From Galerina marginata (taxonomy: Eukaryota > Basidiomycota > Agaricomycetes > Agaricales > Galerinaceae), in assembly GCA_023014335.1 (NCBI GenBank), contig JAECYW010000022.1:186001-250000 (forward strand): a DNA stretch of 64,000 bases, written 5' to 3'. The notes below the pieces were generated by a model, which worked only from the letters and a program-made list of their open reading frames with translations, was not told where the DNA came from and did not search any database. The position numbers and the translations under genes are program-made. Shown piece by piece: positions 1 to 11,975 of the stretch (positions within the stretch are counted from its first letter, which is position 1; each line of letters starts with the position of its first letter).

Positions 1-788
1 TTTCATAATAGATTCCAAGGTATCCTTGAAAGTCTCTTGTATCATGTTCAGCACTGAGCCTGAGAATACCCGAGTCCCAGAAATCCTGAGCTCTCGTATC
101 CTGAATAATTTGTAGGCTGTCGTAACATAGTTAGCGTCGAGGTCGATCGCCTCGTCGTCCGTGAGAGGGTCTTTTCTATGCACTAGTTCTCCAAATCCCT
201 CAATGACCCAGGATGAGATATGCCGTTCCCTGCCAAGACGTATCTTCTCGACGGACGTAAGTGACCGTTGTAGCTCGGATATCGCCATGTTTCGCAGACG
301 AAGAAACCTCCACTCTGATGAAAGAGTGAGGACTGAGATCCATTCGTCCTTAGACATCGACAGTTGTAGAGAAACAGGTCTAGTTTATGTGGAGATACAT
401 ATTCAGGATTGAAATGGCTTTATACGGGAAGAACTTACAGAGGATACAAGAGTTTCAATAGCCTCCGAAAATCAACCTGCCGAACCCCTTCCAGCCTTAT
501 GGGATCTCCGCTGTTCGAGGGGTAAAAAGAGAGCTCATGGATGTCGGCAAAATCGGGAGATTCGTTGAAGAACTGATAAAGAGGAACCCTGAAAAGACGA
601 CCTTCGACCTGATTTCGAAATAAAAATTATCAGTCTAGATTGGAAGTTGGTTCGTGGCCGTATGGGGTCCATGGTACCTCAAAAATAACAATTCGGTTGT
701 CTAAGTAGTAGTCTTCGTCTTGAGTAATCATTATTTCCGGCCTGCTGGTAGAGGAACTAGGTCCATTATCATCGGCATTTGATGACAT
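1..788 (-). CDS. BTB/POZ-like protein A, 3' end cut by window edge
   Basis: Three exons are visible on the minus strand: 788-678, 608-439 and 379 to beyond base 1. Joined, they read as a BTB-like protein. There is a Ser/acid-rich N-terminus, then the signature VEGRLFRVP at the start of exon 2, a helix ending LLKLLYPL, and in exon 3 the second conserved block (EWISVLTLSSEW, then REL). Exons 1 and 2 are exactly as long (111 and 170 bases) as those of the next gene, at 1767-2804, and the products are clearly homologous, so the two are recent tandem duplicates. About 220 residues are visible and the stop lies outside. BTB domains generally dimerise and can recruit cullin-3, but no partner can be read here. 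The family call is strong and the function is unknown. Confidence 0.8.
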
Positions 789-1766
789 TGATCTTGAAGC
801 TTGAAGGACGACGATGAGATGAAGAAAGAAATTCTCCGAGTCGAACCCAAATTCAAACGGTGGGAACTTGAAAATAAACATCTGTGCCTCGTGCTAGCCT
901 CGTTCCTCAGTCATTATCTGAGGCATGATGTTGAACTTGAACCTCATGCAAAGCGTGGTTGTTTTAACATTTCGTGTGATGAAGAATAAACATTTAAAAA
1001 GACTAAACGTGACCCTAGAAAACAACTCTGATTCCCTCATCAGCTGATCAGAGGATCGCTTGGAACATTATATCTTCTGCCAGTGCCTCAGGCAATATCC
1101 ACAAGATATCGCATTAGATAATGCAGAAATATGCTGGATATGGTTCCTCACTTAGAAAACGACATCATGATAGTGACCACCAAAGTAAGAATTACTGTCG
1201 TTCTTCGCCTTTGGGCTGAGAAGGTTATTACCAACAGTTTGTTCTTGCACGGAAAACTGTAAAGACATGCTTGACCGGTACGATCGATCAGTACTCAGTG
1301 GCCACTGTCTGGTATCGAAATTGGGGATTAATTTGAACGACTAGTTTGCAACTAGCCTACTTCTGGCACGTGTTGGCACATGCCGCGAAGGCCTTTTCAA
1401 GTTCAACCGGTACCAAAGGCCACCTGAGCCGTCGTTATTCCGGACAAAGTCTGCTGGTTTTCGTCAGACAAGAAATTTTGAACCATTGCCTGTCTCGGGG
1501 TTTGAATTAAACGTTAGGAGAAGAGATCATCGCAATTCGAAAAGTTAAGCGCCCATGCTCAAGGATCACGGCCACCGTAATACTGTACCTTGCGGGTTGT
1601 TATGCGATATAACTGTCTGGCATGAGAATCTCGACAAGTGAACAGATGTACGAGAGTCAGGATGGACAATAATATATGACCTATGACCTGTAGGACGGCC
1701 AAAAATCCAAACCGTTCAATATGGTTTGGTCACGCGGCCTATTCCGAGCATCTTATAAGGATTGTC
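789..1766. other. intergenic, no gene seen
   Basis: Only short shadow reading frames occur here. It lies between the start of one BTB gene and the end of its paralog, so it should hold the promoter of the left copy. No clear motif stands out. Confidence 0.5.
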
Positions 1767-2804
1767 CTATCTCTTCTTTTTCTTTTTCATCTTTCCACTT
1801 CCCCCCCCGGATTCTTCAAGTTGCATATTGAGAACCGATCTCCTTTCTTCTTCAGCCCTTTGTCTTTCGTCCTCTTCTCTTTTCATACTTTCCTGAAGCA
1901 TTTCTTCTGCCATACGTTCTTCCTCTTCCCTAACGCTCCTTTTCAATATTTCCTCTTCTTCAATAAGCAGCTTGGCCTCATCATCTCCAGAGCGTTCCTT
2001 GAAAGTTTGCTCTTCTTCGAAAATGCGATCTAGTTGATCTTTGAAAACCATCTTGATCGTGGGGTTGGGCGATGAGATCCTCCTAGCCGCCCAGAGCTCT
2101 CGTATCCTGAACAATTTGTATACCGTCGTAATGTAGTCGGTATCAATGTCGATCGCTTCCTCGTCTGTGAAAGGCTCGCCCCTTTGGACCACCTCCTCGT
2201 ATCCTGCAATGATCCAGGAGGAAATATGCAGGTCTCTCCCAAGACATATCTTCTCAATAGACGTAAGGGATTGTAAACGCTCTAATTCGGATATGGCCAT
2301 CCCTCTGAGACGAAGGAACCTCCACTCTGAAGACAGAGTCAGGACAGAGATCCATTCGGCCTTCGACATCGATAGTCGTAGAGAGGCGGATCTTCAAGAG
2401 ACAAAATGTGAGTTCCGGATCGAACAATCTGACACACAAAGGGCTCACAGTGGGTACAAGGCCTTTAATAAATTCCGAAAATCTTCCCGACGAATATCTT
2501 CCAATTTAATTGGGTCATCACTGTCCATGCCGCGAAGGGAAAGCTTGTAGAGGTCGACAAAATCAGCAGATTCGTTGAAGAATTGATGACTAGGAACCCT
2601 AAAGAGTCGACCTTCAACCTGTTATCCAAACGGGTTATAATAATTTTTTTATTAGCTCTGACTTGCTCCGGAAAATACAGGACGACGTCCCACCTCAAAA
2701 GTGACAAACCAACCTCCGAAATAATATTCGTCGTCATGGGTGAACGTTGACTTTGGCTGACTGCTGGATGTACTGGGCTCATCTTCATCTCCAAGGGCTG
2801 ACAT
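1767..2804 (-). CDS. BTB/POZ-like protein B
   Basis: The exons are 2804-2694, 2618-2449 and 2391-1767, giving 301 residues with phase-consistent introns. The start is the ATG just before an acidic, Ser-rich N-terminus, matching the start of paralog A. Exon 2 opens with VEGRLFRVP (BTB strand/helix) and ends LLKALYPL. Exon 3 has EWISVLTLSSEWRFLRLRGM and an IRELWAAR block shared by the whole family. The last 90 residues are a charged Glu/Arg-rich coiled-coil-like stretch ending in a lysine cluster (KMKKKKKR) that could act as a nuclear signal. This long coiled tail is absent from most paralogs in the window. Homology is clear from the sequence, but the partner and process are unknown. Confidence 0.85.
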
Positions 2805-3816
2805 TGTTCTCCTTAGAAAACGGGAACGAGTTCGGAGTCGACGTTGGTGGATGGAAAAGACAAAGATGGAGCAGGAAATGTAAAAGAACCGTGGGTAATC
2901 GATAAGAGGCGCCTCGTGTCTGTATTATCCAACGTCCGAGGATGCATGTCAGAAAGCTGAACTCACCAACCATCGGATGATATTGCTAAGTCGTGGTACG
3001 CTTCTTACAATACATAGACTTCGGTGACTAAAATCGTCGCTTTCCTTGACAATCGATCATCGCAGTAGCAGGTCGAAGGTGAGAGGAATACCGAGGAGCA
3101 CGTATTCCAAGAGTCGCACCAATGCTCCGTCCCATGATGTTTCTCAGGTAGGGAGGGTCAATCCAGGCCACGGAAAGGTATCGAGCATTAAATAATGGAC
3201 TGGTTGAGCTGCCAAGAGAGCTCGGAAGCCCTCTTGTCTGGATTTTAGTATGTAAAGTGACCAGGGTATGGGATGGGCGTTTGTGGTTTGGCGGCGTCAG
3301 CTGCCGCACTTGTAGTCGGAGTTCTAGTGCCCCATTAGCAATGTTTAAATAAGCGATTTTACATACGCTGCTGAGTATTCGTTTTTTCGTCATTTGTTTG
3401 ATAGCTGGACGAGGTGGTCAGGTCGATATCACCCGAGGAATCGACGAATTGGATAACCAATGAGAAAGCTTCAGAAATGCGTCGTTGCCACAGAAGTGAA
3501 GGAGAAGCGTTGCACTAACCCAGTTGGTGAAGAGATTCGGTTTTCGTAAATGGTTGTCGTCCAATCATGCAGGCATTTGCAAGAGTGTGACCAAAGCAAC
3601 AAGCCTTCTTCTTTATGATTTGCCGGATCTATAGGTATCACAAGTAACGATATTCCATGGTACAGGTATCCTGTCCGGAGAACTTTTATACAGAGAATAG
3701 GCGGGTCTACAAGGATGTGGATATAGTACTTAGCATTATGGTTTACCCGAACAAATGGCGAACTGCACCCCTTGTCACAGTAAAGAGAATGGGAAGTCAG
3801 GAAAGGCAGAAAAGGA
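2805..3816. other. intergenic, no convincing gene
   Basis: It holds the 5' flank of BTB gene B and the 3' flank of LSM4. A 121-codon minus-strand frame at 3028-3393 shows no recognisable domain and no clear splice partners, so I do not call it a gene. Confidence 0.4.
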
Positions 3817-4478
3817 TCATGATCCTCGACCACGCCCTCTTCCTCCCCGCATGGGTCCTCCTCTCCCACCCCGACCTGTGTCAAATAAAATCAGCCAGGG
3901 AATCCGGCGTATAAGTTTGTTAGGCTTACCTCCTCTTGCTGTCCCGCGACCTATGGATGGGGATCAGGGAAGGAACACTCGTCAATATAGAATGCGTGGG
4001 CTTACCACCAACGTGGGCTCCGCGTGATGTTCTTCCAGCATCACGAGCTCTATTCTGCTCCTCCTTGACGACATCCAAAAGTGTGTCGGGTACTCGCAGA
4101 TACTTTATCTGGAAAAGAATTCAGAGTATCAGTATGAAGCGATTTCAAGCGATTGCAAGGTGGACGTACTGTGCTCCCTCGAATGTAACATTCCTTCAGT
4201 TTCCAGAACCGATCACCGTCAGGATTTGTCTGATAGACTTCTCGCAGTGTAATGTTCATGAAATTATCGCAGTTGACTAGATGCCCATTGAGAGTTTCGC
4301 CATTCTTGAGCTCGACAAGCTACAAGTGGAATTCTGTCTTAGTTCCCAACATGTGCTTTGAATAACAATGCTAGCTGACGACGTACCATAGGCTTATTCT
4401 GAGCAGCCGTCAGAAGCGATAGTGGTAACTATAACCGCTAATTAGCAGTGTTAACTTGTAGATGTCCGAACATACCAT
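3817..4478 (-). CDS. LSM4: U6 snRNA-associated Sm-like protein LSm4
   Basis: The six exons are 4478-4476 (ATG alone), 4428-4387, 4319-4170, 4108-4006, then two short exons, the last ending in TGA at 3817. The product has 125 residues. It starts MLPLSLLTAAQNKPM, followed by the Sm1 motif (ELKNGETLNGHLVNCDNFM) and the Sm2 motif (YIRGST, then IKYLRVPD). The tail is RGG-rich (GRGGRGGPMRGGRGRGRGS), as in LSm4 orthologs, where it is an arginine-methylated disordered region. LSm4 belongs to the LSm1-7 (mRNA decay, P-bodies) and LSm2-8 (U6 snRNA, splicing) rings. The start codon forms its own exon, immediately followed by GTATGT. The gene looks intact. Confidence 0.95.
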
Positions 4479-5108
4479 TGGGCGTGGTGGTGGCAAAGAA
4501 AAACCGCGTAACGCGTTTTCCACTCAGCGGCAAACGTGACCTTATTGCTCCCACATTTTGAAGACGCTCTTCTCTCCAACATTCCAACTGCTCTGACGAC
4601 CGCCATCCGTCGCCACTACACTAAAAGTATCTTGTGGACAGTTTGACGTCGATTCGCAGGCGTTCTACACTCGGCGGCAGTTTAACCGTATTTCTGGTCC
4701 TCGTCAAGAGCTCGCGTCAGCTCTCAGAACGCACCGTCAACCACCGACTCCAAATTGCCAGCGGACATACATATGTAGACAACTGGCGACTTATTTTCCT
4801 GTAACTCATCTCTGAATTTTATGGGTATGAATTCAACGTTTGTTCACAAATTGTCATTAGGCAGAGTTATTAAATTAAACTAAAATGGCAGATTCTATCA
4901 TGTGGGCCCAACCCCTGCGACTTCTCTCTACGGTGCCTGAATTCCAATCTCAATGAAAATCCTCAAGCACCGCGCCTTAAGAACACTAGTTTTCTTTCGC
5001 TCTATTGACCGAGGGTTAGCTCCTGCTGTGACAATATCATAAGAAGAATGTCTGACAGTTCAACGAACTCCTCCTTTATCCCTTCGTATTGAATTCCGGT
5101 GATACTCT

Positions 5109-5460
5109 CTATGGTATACGAAGGGAACACCTATGCTCTGTCAGTAATTCAACCACTTCCACGATATGACACGCAATGGGAACATGGCTCACTGTCGAAA
5201 ATGTTTGCGCGGTGACCGTCCATGGTTGACTAGATCCTGTCATGATCCCGAATGTGTCCATTAAGTGTTCCATAGCTTTCTCCGTCAAATTAACCTGGGC
5301 CCCCAACTCCAAAACTGTGAATTACGTCGAGCACCCGTGTCTACGTGACAGTACTCACCTGGAATTTATGGCCCATCATTTTAGATAAGGAATCGCCCCG
5401 GCACAGGCGTGGAAGAAGGGATAGCAGCAAATCGCGTTCTAGTCGGTGAAGAAAGAAACG
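5109..5460 (-). mobile_element. possible hAT-type transposase fragment
   Basis: Two minus-strand exon-like pieces, split by a possible short intron near 5290-5359, read through a segment containing MMGHKFQ, VNLTEKAMEHLMDT and TFSTVSHVPIACHIVEVVELL. The spacing of a Thr-Ser patch before an amphipathic helix resembles the region before the dimerisation domain of hAT transposases. It stops at once, and neither start nor flanking repeats were found. This is a tentative reading and could equally be a relic of an unrelated gene. Confidence 0.22.
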
Positions 5461-6983
5461 GGAACGAATTTGTCGCGAAGCTGGTATTTAATATCCCAAA
5501 ACTTCCTTGGACCGCCCTCCTGGCACTTTGATTTCCGATATAGCAAAACGGGACCATTCACTTTTATGGTTTGCAGGGACTGAAGAAGGTACGGTCAGGG
5601 TTTGTCCTATTTTCCCGCGTCTTATCGACCTGTGTTTTTAGTTCAGCCTGGGCGTCGCTGTTTTCACCAATGAGAAGGCGACGAGGATAAATCTTCCAAG
5701 GTAATCTCAAGGCAACCTATCGAAAAGGTTTAAATATATAATCCCTGATTCTGTCCACCACCTGATGGACAGCCCACTGGGCTAAGCAAATAAGGCTTAC
5801 ACGAGCCCTATCGTGCTTTTCCGATGGCGCATTACCCAAACCATTTCAAACATTGGGGACCCTACGTACTTATTGATGGACGAATAATCTGCACATTGCC
5901 CTGGTAGTGCACAAAGCAAAAGCCATTTTTATTTCTCGCGATCGGAGCTAATTAAATTTATAAGGGCCTTTTCTGAGGATCGTGAATCGTGATCTGATAA
6001 CTCAAGCACCGGTCATCCCATGATCCAAATCTTTGTGTAAGTGAGCAATCCTGACTTAAAATTCACTTCTTCACAGAGGATAGGAATGCCTTCGATCTGC
6101 CTCCCATGGCCATGTGTCGCAGTTCAATCGAGGATTTTCCATGCTCAATCGATTTAAGGAAGACCTTCCGGCGAGCGTGGGCAACTGTGTGCGGCTTCCT
6201 CTCAGCCTTGCTATAAGCGGCCAATATTTAAGCTCAAATCCGAAGTGGTGGCACAGTTCTATCCACTTCGGAATGGAATACGATTACTTTATTGTGCCAA
6301 ATCTGAGGTACAGAAGAGAGGGTGCAGATATACGAACTCGACAGAATCACTCCATGACCTCGGAACCGAACGTCAGATCCTCAGGGTTTTGTCGCGTGGT
6401 CGTTGGGCTCGGAAGCAAATTACAGCCAATTCTAACATGTTGTCCTGGTGCGTTGCTTGAGGAAAAGTTACTACCATCGACCAAGAAGCTTACCCACGTC
6501 CCAAAGAAAGTACCTGTGGAATTTCAAGAATGGAGTCTCCAGGAAGTCGATCATAACTATTTCAGATCCAGCTTGAGGAAACGGCATCCTAAACATTTTT
6601 GGGAGCTGTGAAGCATTAGTTGACTCATTAAATGGCAAGGCAGAGCGCAGGAGATGGTGTGGGAGGGATCAGCGAACCTGCCTACTCGGAGGCACTCCTA
6701 CGGGAGCAGAGAAGCAATTGTCGTCCCTTGCCTAAGCCTGTTTGGCAGTTACAGTTGAATCCGTCACAATTTTAACGGAGGCGATAAAAAGACAGCACTT
6801 CTTGTCTTCAAAACCACATTTAACAAGTTATGGGAGGATAAGAGAAACAATACGATCACGAGAAAACCAGCCTATTGTTGTCCCTGCCTTGCGCAGTCTG
6901 CGACATTGCCATCATGTGAGAGGAAAGATAAAAGCTGGGAGAGTTAACTAAAGCATACTCAAGTAAAGGTTAAAATATTCAGA
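5461..6983. other. gene-poor stretch with one unassigned ORF
   Basis: A 165-codon plus-strand frame at 6114-6611 starts MSQFNRGFSMLNRF and ends HPKHFWEL. It has no signal peptide, domain or splice signals that I recognise. The rest is non-coding as far as I can see. Confidence 0.3.
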
Positions 6984-8094
6984 TTAGAGAATCGAAAATT
7001 CAGAGATGCCTATTAACCCTGGTTGTGGAACCCCGTCAACCCATCTTTTGTATAGCACTGGATGTTCCCAAAGGGCGTCAACGATTCGGAGGTTCGATCG
7101 TCCAATAAAAAGGCGAGGAATATTGAACTCGAGGTCAAAAGCTGTAACAGATGACCTTCGCATCGACGGGTCTGTATTGATAATCAGTCTTTTGAGACTA
7201 GAAAATTTGTTGAGTGAACCCAAGGAGTCCAACTATATCAAACAAATATTTTGAGTCAAATACTTTGGGTAGGCCAGGCTATAGGTAAATCAGGCGCACA
7301 TTATAGGGCCAATCTGATCGCAGGACTACCATATTCCTGGAAGGCTGGATAAAAAATTCCTGGGTTTTCACCGAGTGGGACATTTCGACGTCCAGTGATA
7401 AGGCTCGCAAACATCCAACTTCCTCGAGTTGGGAGAAGTCCCGCTTTCTCTGGTCGGAATCGAATTCGGAGCCACCCAATCTGGGATCATCGCCGTCGTG
7501 CAAATAGAGCTCAACGATGGATCGTTGTGGAAGGATCGCACGGGCTGAAGACAAATTCGAAAAGAGATACTGTAACCTCGGGCACGCATTCTTGGACAGG
7601 TGAAGGGTGCTGTTGGCAAACCAATGAAGATGCGTCAACTCGTGCTGAGTTTCCAAAAATTTCGCGACATCGTTCGCATGTCTGTAACCACCTGACGAGG
7701 TCGAAGCAAACTTCTTCAGCTGGAAAGGCATTTCTTGACCCAGCACAAGACGAAACGTCTTTGCGCCGAAAAAGAAGTTCTCTATGATTGTGAGCTCTTG
7801 CAGATTAACCATGAGAGTCAGGCAGGGTATTATAAGGTCCCGCAAGCTTAGGGCGTTCGTTGAGGCCACATAGACGCGCACCAATGCAGCCAATTCCGGG
7901 TTTTTCCGAATTGTGCTAAGGAACTTGTGTTGGACAGTTTCCCTGTCATCAACCATGGATGCGTAAAGTACAGGATTTGCTTCTTTTTGTAGGCGCTTGC
8001 AAGTCAATACCAAAGCATTGAGGGTGGACGGATCCGAAGACGATTCTTTGACCACCAAAGCGATCAATTCCTGTGGTAAGAGTGTAAAGTCCAT
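6984..8094 (-). CDS. F-box/LRR-like protein (copy 1)
   Basis: The two exons are 8094-7300 and 7232-6984, with a 67-base intron (GTGCGC...ATATAG). The product has 347 residues. The N-terminus (LLPQELIALVV...LTCKRLQKEANPVLY) is an F-box-like helix pair, which in general binds Skp1 in SCF ubiquitin ligases. The rest is a degenerate leucine-rich fold (VNLQELTIIENF, LTHLHWF, CPRLQYLF). It closes with LRIVDALWEHPVLYKRW, a tail common to agaricomycete F-box proteins. A decayed homolog lies at 8767-9865. The target is unknown. The second exon would be missed if the first stop at 7279 were taken as the end. Confidence 0.75.
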
Positions 8095-8346
8095 GGTTCT
8101 CCTTCGACTTCGAATGATCTAATGTGATTAGGAGGGGTCTGCGATTTATTCGATAGTGAGTGTCGGGGGAAAAGTTATGGCCAGAAGTGACAGAAACCTT
8201 GCGAGAAAGGTTGAGTTTGTTGGTATTTCTTGCGGTTTGTGGTGGTCGAGAGGCAACCGTCACTCGGACTCGGAGAAACTGTCAAAGGCTCCCATCATGA
8301 AGCAAGATTAGTTTATAGGCTTATAAATGCGACTCTCTTAACTATC

Positions 8347-8427
8347 TCGGGTATGGTGTAACGGCTAACATTGCCGCCTCTCAAATGGTGATCGCGGCAG
8401 CTCGGGGTTCGATTCCCCGTACCCGAA
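8347..8427 (+). tRNA. tRNA-Glu (CTC) with 9-base intron
   Basis: The acceptor stem 8347-8353 pairs fully with 8420-8426, and A8427 is the discriminator base. The anticodon stem is 8373-8377 with 8394-8398 (GCCGC/GCGGC). The loop holds the CTC anticodon at 8380-8382, then A, then a 9-base intron at 8384-8392, one base after position 37 as usual for nuclear tRNA introns. The T arm (CGGGGTTCGATTCCCCG) is perfect. The mature tRNA is 72 bases before CCA. Confidence 0.93.
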
Positions 8428-8433
8428 TTTTTT
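8428..8433 (+). terminator. RNA polymerase III T-run terminator
   Basis: Six consecutive T residues follow the tRNA discriminator base directly, which is the standard Pol III stop. Confidence 0.85.
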
Positions 8434-8766
8434 CCCCCTTCTGAAGCTTTTCTGGAAAGCAGTAGACGCATTTTATTTCTACCATTTTAGTTTTTGTTTT
8501 TTCGGCTTAAGCTCGTCTGACCTGATCAAAAGATTAATCTTACCCCTTCTCTCACGAGATCCGTTGTTTTCTTTTTAGTAGTGTTATTAATTAATTGTTC
8601 CGCAGGTGCTGCATTCAAGGTTGGATCTCTCAGTTTTGGCGGCATAAAGTCAGGATATTCAAATGTCTGATTTTGCATCTCGATTGGGGTCCTTGAGGGT
8701 TTTATGTTATGTAGGCTCCTGGGGAATAACCTGGGTCGCCGATTTTGTACTAGCACCCTGGTCTAG

Positions 8767-9865
8767 TTAAAGCACCCAACCTTCTACGGTCGTTACCGAT
8801 TCCGGTTCCGAAGCCCCCTTGATCCAGCGCAAGGCTGTCGGGTGTCTCCAAAAAACGTCCACGAATCGTAAGTCCGGTCTCCCTCGAAACAGAACTGGGA
8901 CAGACATATTAAGAAAGGCTGATGATGGTTCCTTTGGCTCAATAAGGAGGATTCTTTTTGTGCAGGGAAAGTAGTTTAGCCAAATTGAAGAGTCCTAGAG
9001 CAGGCAAAACCCGGGTCAGACAGTTCGCCATATTAAGAGACAGATATTCTCAAGCTACGCACGCAGCTTTCGAGGAAATATTTGGACCAGATCGTCAGGT
9101 CTTTCACGCCTTCGAAAGGGGCGACACCGACACCAGAGCCCAATAATTGGAAGCCATGGGACACGTGTTTGCCAAATGAAATTGCACCCAAATTTCGAAA
9201 CTCTTTAAGCCTCAACAGATCACGCAGGCACCGTCCGAGGTCATTACTGAGTTGCGACTGAGGACCATCCCGCAAATGAAGCCCTTCGATACACCGCCCT
9301 GGAAGAATGATTTTGGCAGTGGTTATATCCGCATCGAGGCAGCGCAAATTCGGGCACGCCTTCCGGGAAAGAGCAAGCTCATGAGGGCCACCCCAACGGA
9401 GGTGCGTCAGTTCAAGCTGAGTTTCCAAAAAGTCCTCTACGGCATCGTGAGTTGTGCAATCCGGCCACATGGTAAACCGCTGGAGTTGGTGAGGCATGTC
9501 CTGGCCATTGGAACTGGGACGCGGCAGTGCGGTAACGTCTGAGAGCGTAAGCTCCTGCAAATTGGTCATGAGGCCAATGTGGAATTGGGTGGGACTGAGA
9601 AATTCCCTTTTGTCGCAATTATGTCCACTCGTTGGTGCGTGATAGACGCGGACTAACTGGGCAAGAGTAGGGTTGTCTGAATTGTATGAAAAAATCCGTC
9701 GTGGATAGCGCTATCTGAATCAGTCACGGACGAGTAAAGTGAACACACGGCCTGCAAGCGTATGTACTTGCAAGTCAACGCCAGAGCACAGACTGAGGCA
9801 GGCGATTGCAAAGACAGGCCCTCGAGGATCCTAAGAAATAGCTCTGGCAGTAGGAGGAGATTCAT
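8767..9865 (-). pseudogene. F-box/LRR-like pseudogene (copy 2)
   Basis: It is homologous to the F-box gene at 6984-8094 along its whole length. The F-box-like start is LLLPELFLRILEGL. The middle has VRVYHAPTS, MTNLQELTLSDV, FLETQLELTHLRW and CPNLRCLD. The tail RPDLRFVDVFWRHPTALRW ends at the TAA at 8767. The frame is broken twice. Near 9683 one base is missing, so that the IQ codons run into TTLLLPS instead of the expected DNPTLAQLV. Near 8953-8957 a run of five T on the plus strand carries one base too many relative to the KRILLIEP frame. Two independent indels point to decay, although homopolymer sequencing error could explain the second. Confidence 0.72.
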
Positions 9866-10943
9866 AGTGCTTTTTGAGTGTCAATTTGTTTGCCCTTAAG
9901 CACCATTTATATTAAGATCTGGTGGGATGCAAAACGGACGGGAATATTGCCTACCTTTCGTCGGTGGTAAACAAGGCGAACTGATACATTTGTTTCATTC
10001 CTTACCCGCAATGGATCGGGCCAGTGCTCGGTCTCGATCACGCGATGACCCCCGCCAATCTTCTATAACGTTTGTGGAACCAGCTTGCATGTTGTAGGCC
10101 ACATTTTAGTCCTAGTATAATGAGCTCGTCGCAAGATGAACGCAATTTCAACAAAGATGGAGTCCCCGATAGATAATCCTTTGCCCGACTCCTCCAAAGT
10201 TTAGAACGACAGGATGGCTAAAGCGCAAGCGAAAGGCGCTCAAGTTCAAGGCCCAAACTAAAAACATTCCAAGATGGAAGCAATGAAGTACAGCACGCCG
10301 AGCAGAGCAACGAGCACTGTCAAAGAACTGCAATGAGTGCGAATAGCAGTTGAAAGACCACTTGGAAAGTAAACGGATGGCATCGAGCATTAACGGGAGC
10401 AACTTCCACCGTCGAGTTCTTGCGTTTAGCTTACAGTAAGGAAGCCGACCGCGCTTCCATAGGCGGTTCTAAGCTGTCGATCCAACGTCGATCTCTTCTG
10501 TGGACGTCATTCAACGCGTGGAAGGTGAAAATAGGCGTTGGATACGGACAACATTCACGTCCATGCCGTCCTTGTCAATTTCTCTGGCAGTTCGATGGTC
10601 GTCGACGGGGTGTGGGTGAACAATTGTGATAGTAGGCGTGATAGCGCCGAGCGAAGGAAAACTTTTTGATAGGGCGCACGCGGCCCGGCGTCGCCGCGCA
10701 TAGCGCGCCTGATATTATATTGGAGATAGTACGCCCGCCAGTGCACATGAGAGGGGCAATGTCAGTGTAATTAACAGCGAACCCATGCCAGTGGTCGCGT
10801 TTACGAGAACGTCATCTCGGTGTCCGGTTATTCCTCGCACAATGCAGGCTGGGCGAATTATTTTTCCCGAAAACCACCTTTTAATATAGTCTCTCCTAGA
10901 CAGACAACGATATATGTGATGTGCCCTACGGCTCACGATATAT
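9866..10943. other. intergenic, no gene seen
   Basis: Only short frames are present. The right half, 10640-10760, is GC-rich with palindrome-like GCGCGC segments next to the inverted-repeat element. I cannot assign a function. Confidence 0.4.
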
Positions 10944-11068
10944 GTAGTCTGTTTTTTACCACGCCCCCAAAACCGCGCTAGAAAATCTTTATGTAATCTT
11001 CGGACTTTTAAACCCCGGTCCGGCCTTGTCGCGTCAATATTCCTCTCTCCAGCTTTGTTCTTGACGCG
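10944..11068 (+). repeat. left inverted repeat arm
   Basis: This arm is about 125 bases. Its reverse complement matches 11976-12089, best over the first 60-70 bases from the outer end and again at the inner TTGACGCG. It contains one extra block (CCCGGTCCGGCC) relative to the right arm. Confidence 0.75.
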
Positions 11069-11153
11069 ATATTTCATGCAGTCTCCCTTAACACCTCTTC
11101 AAACTTGAGATCCTAGTTCACGACTGGTCCAGGACCTATGTGACCACTCCGCG

Positions 11154-11740
11154 ATGGCTCAAGCACCTCGTTGGCAGGACTCTGCGGGCTTGGAGACCAT
11201 CAATACCATCGTCAAGAAACTCATACCCACATGGACAAATGGGCTGCATGCAGTCCAACTGGAGCTCATTTCTGCCATTTTGGATCGAAAGGATGTACTT
11301 TGCTATACTGCGACTGGCGATGGAAAGTCGGCTGCCTTCTCAGTCCCGACTCTGGTGCTATTGGAGTATAACAAACACCCGGAGGTCTACATGGCTGGGC
11401 TTCCAACTCGGCAAAGGCCAATCGGGGTTGTGATTACACCAACCGAGGGACTGGCAGATAATATCGTACATTTATCTGTCGTTTTTCGTTGTTCTGCTCA
11501 CAAGCTTGGGGCTACTAGGTTCACGAGCTTTTGAAACTCAACATCTGCGCATTCTCATACTGCAAAGAAACTCTGACCACTGCACGGAAGGCTGGGATCC
11601 GTTTGGCAGAAGAAATCAAAGAGGGTCTTAGGTGGCAGGTCATCTGCGTCGATCCTGAGCACTGCGCGATAGGGAGTGGAGACACTGGAGAGAAATCACG
11701 GCCGTCGCTTCTTCGTAATCACAGCACCTTTTTTACGTGA
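11154..11740 (+). pseudogene. RecQ/DEAD-like helicase 5' fragment, frame-shifted
   Basis: The first exon starts MAQAPRWQDSAGLETI and has a Q-type region (LHAVQLELISAIL), a Walker A motif (TATGDGKSAAF) and motif Ia-like text (VVITPTEGLADNI). A 55-base intron with GT at 11466 joins VHELLKLNICAFSYC. The DEAD-box position appears as VDPEH at about 11649-11663. Right after it the frame is lost: the residues expected next (LRDREWR, as read in a neighbouring frame) need one more base. The whole C-terminal half of a helicase is absent. Such truncated RecQ-like helicases are scattered in many agaricomycete genomes. It sits inside a pair of inverted repeats. Confidence 0.65.
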
Positions 11741-11975
11741 GGCAGCCGGGAAATTCATCAGGAGAAGTTGGGACTGATGAAGATATTCCAGGACTTGCGG
11801 AACTGGATGCAGGTTGTGATAGGAATGGTGAAAGCAATCTGGTGTTGCTGGGACTTGAATTGCAGGTGTTTTCTTGTAAGATCGGACGGTTCGAACATTG
11901 TTATCCATGGTAAGTAATAGTTGAATGGGATTGCAATTGAATTTGGGACGATAGTAGAAGTTGCGCGACAACAAA

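Noticed and set aside
3028..3393. 121-codon minus-strand ORF
   Set aside because: No homology recognised. It lies in the spacer beyond the LSM4 stop, and candidate introns there are too short.
6114..6611. 165-codon plus-strand ORF
   Set aside because: No recognisable domain, signal or splice partner; kept only as a note in the gap entry.
11154..11740. intact helicase gene
   Set aside because: The frame breaks after VDPEH and all C-terminal helicase motifs are absent, so it is listed as a pseudogene.
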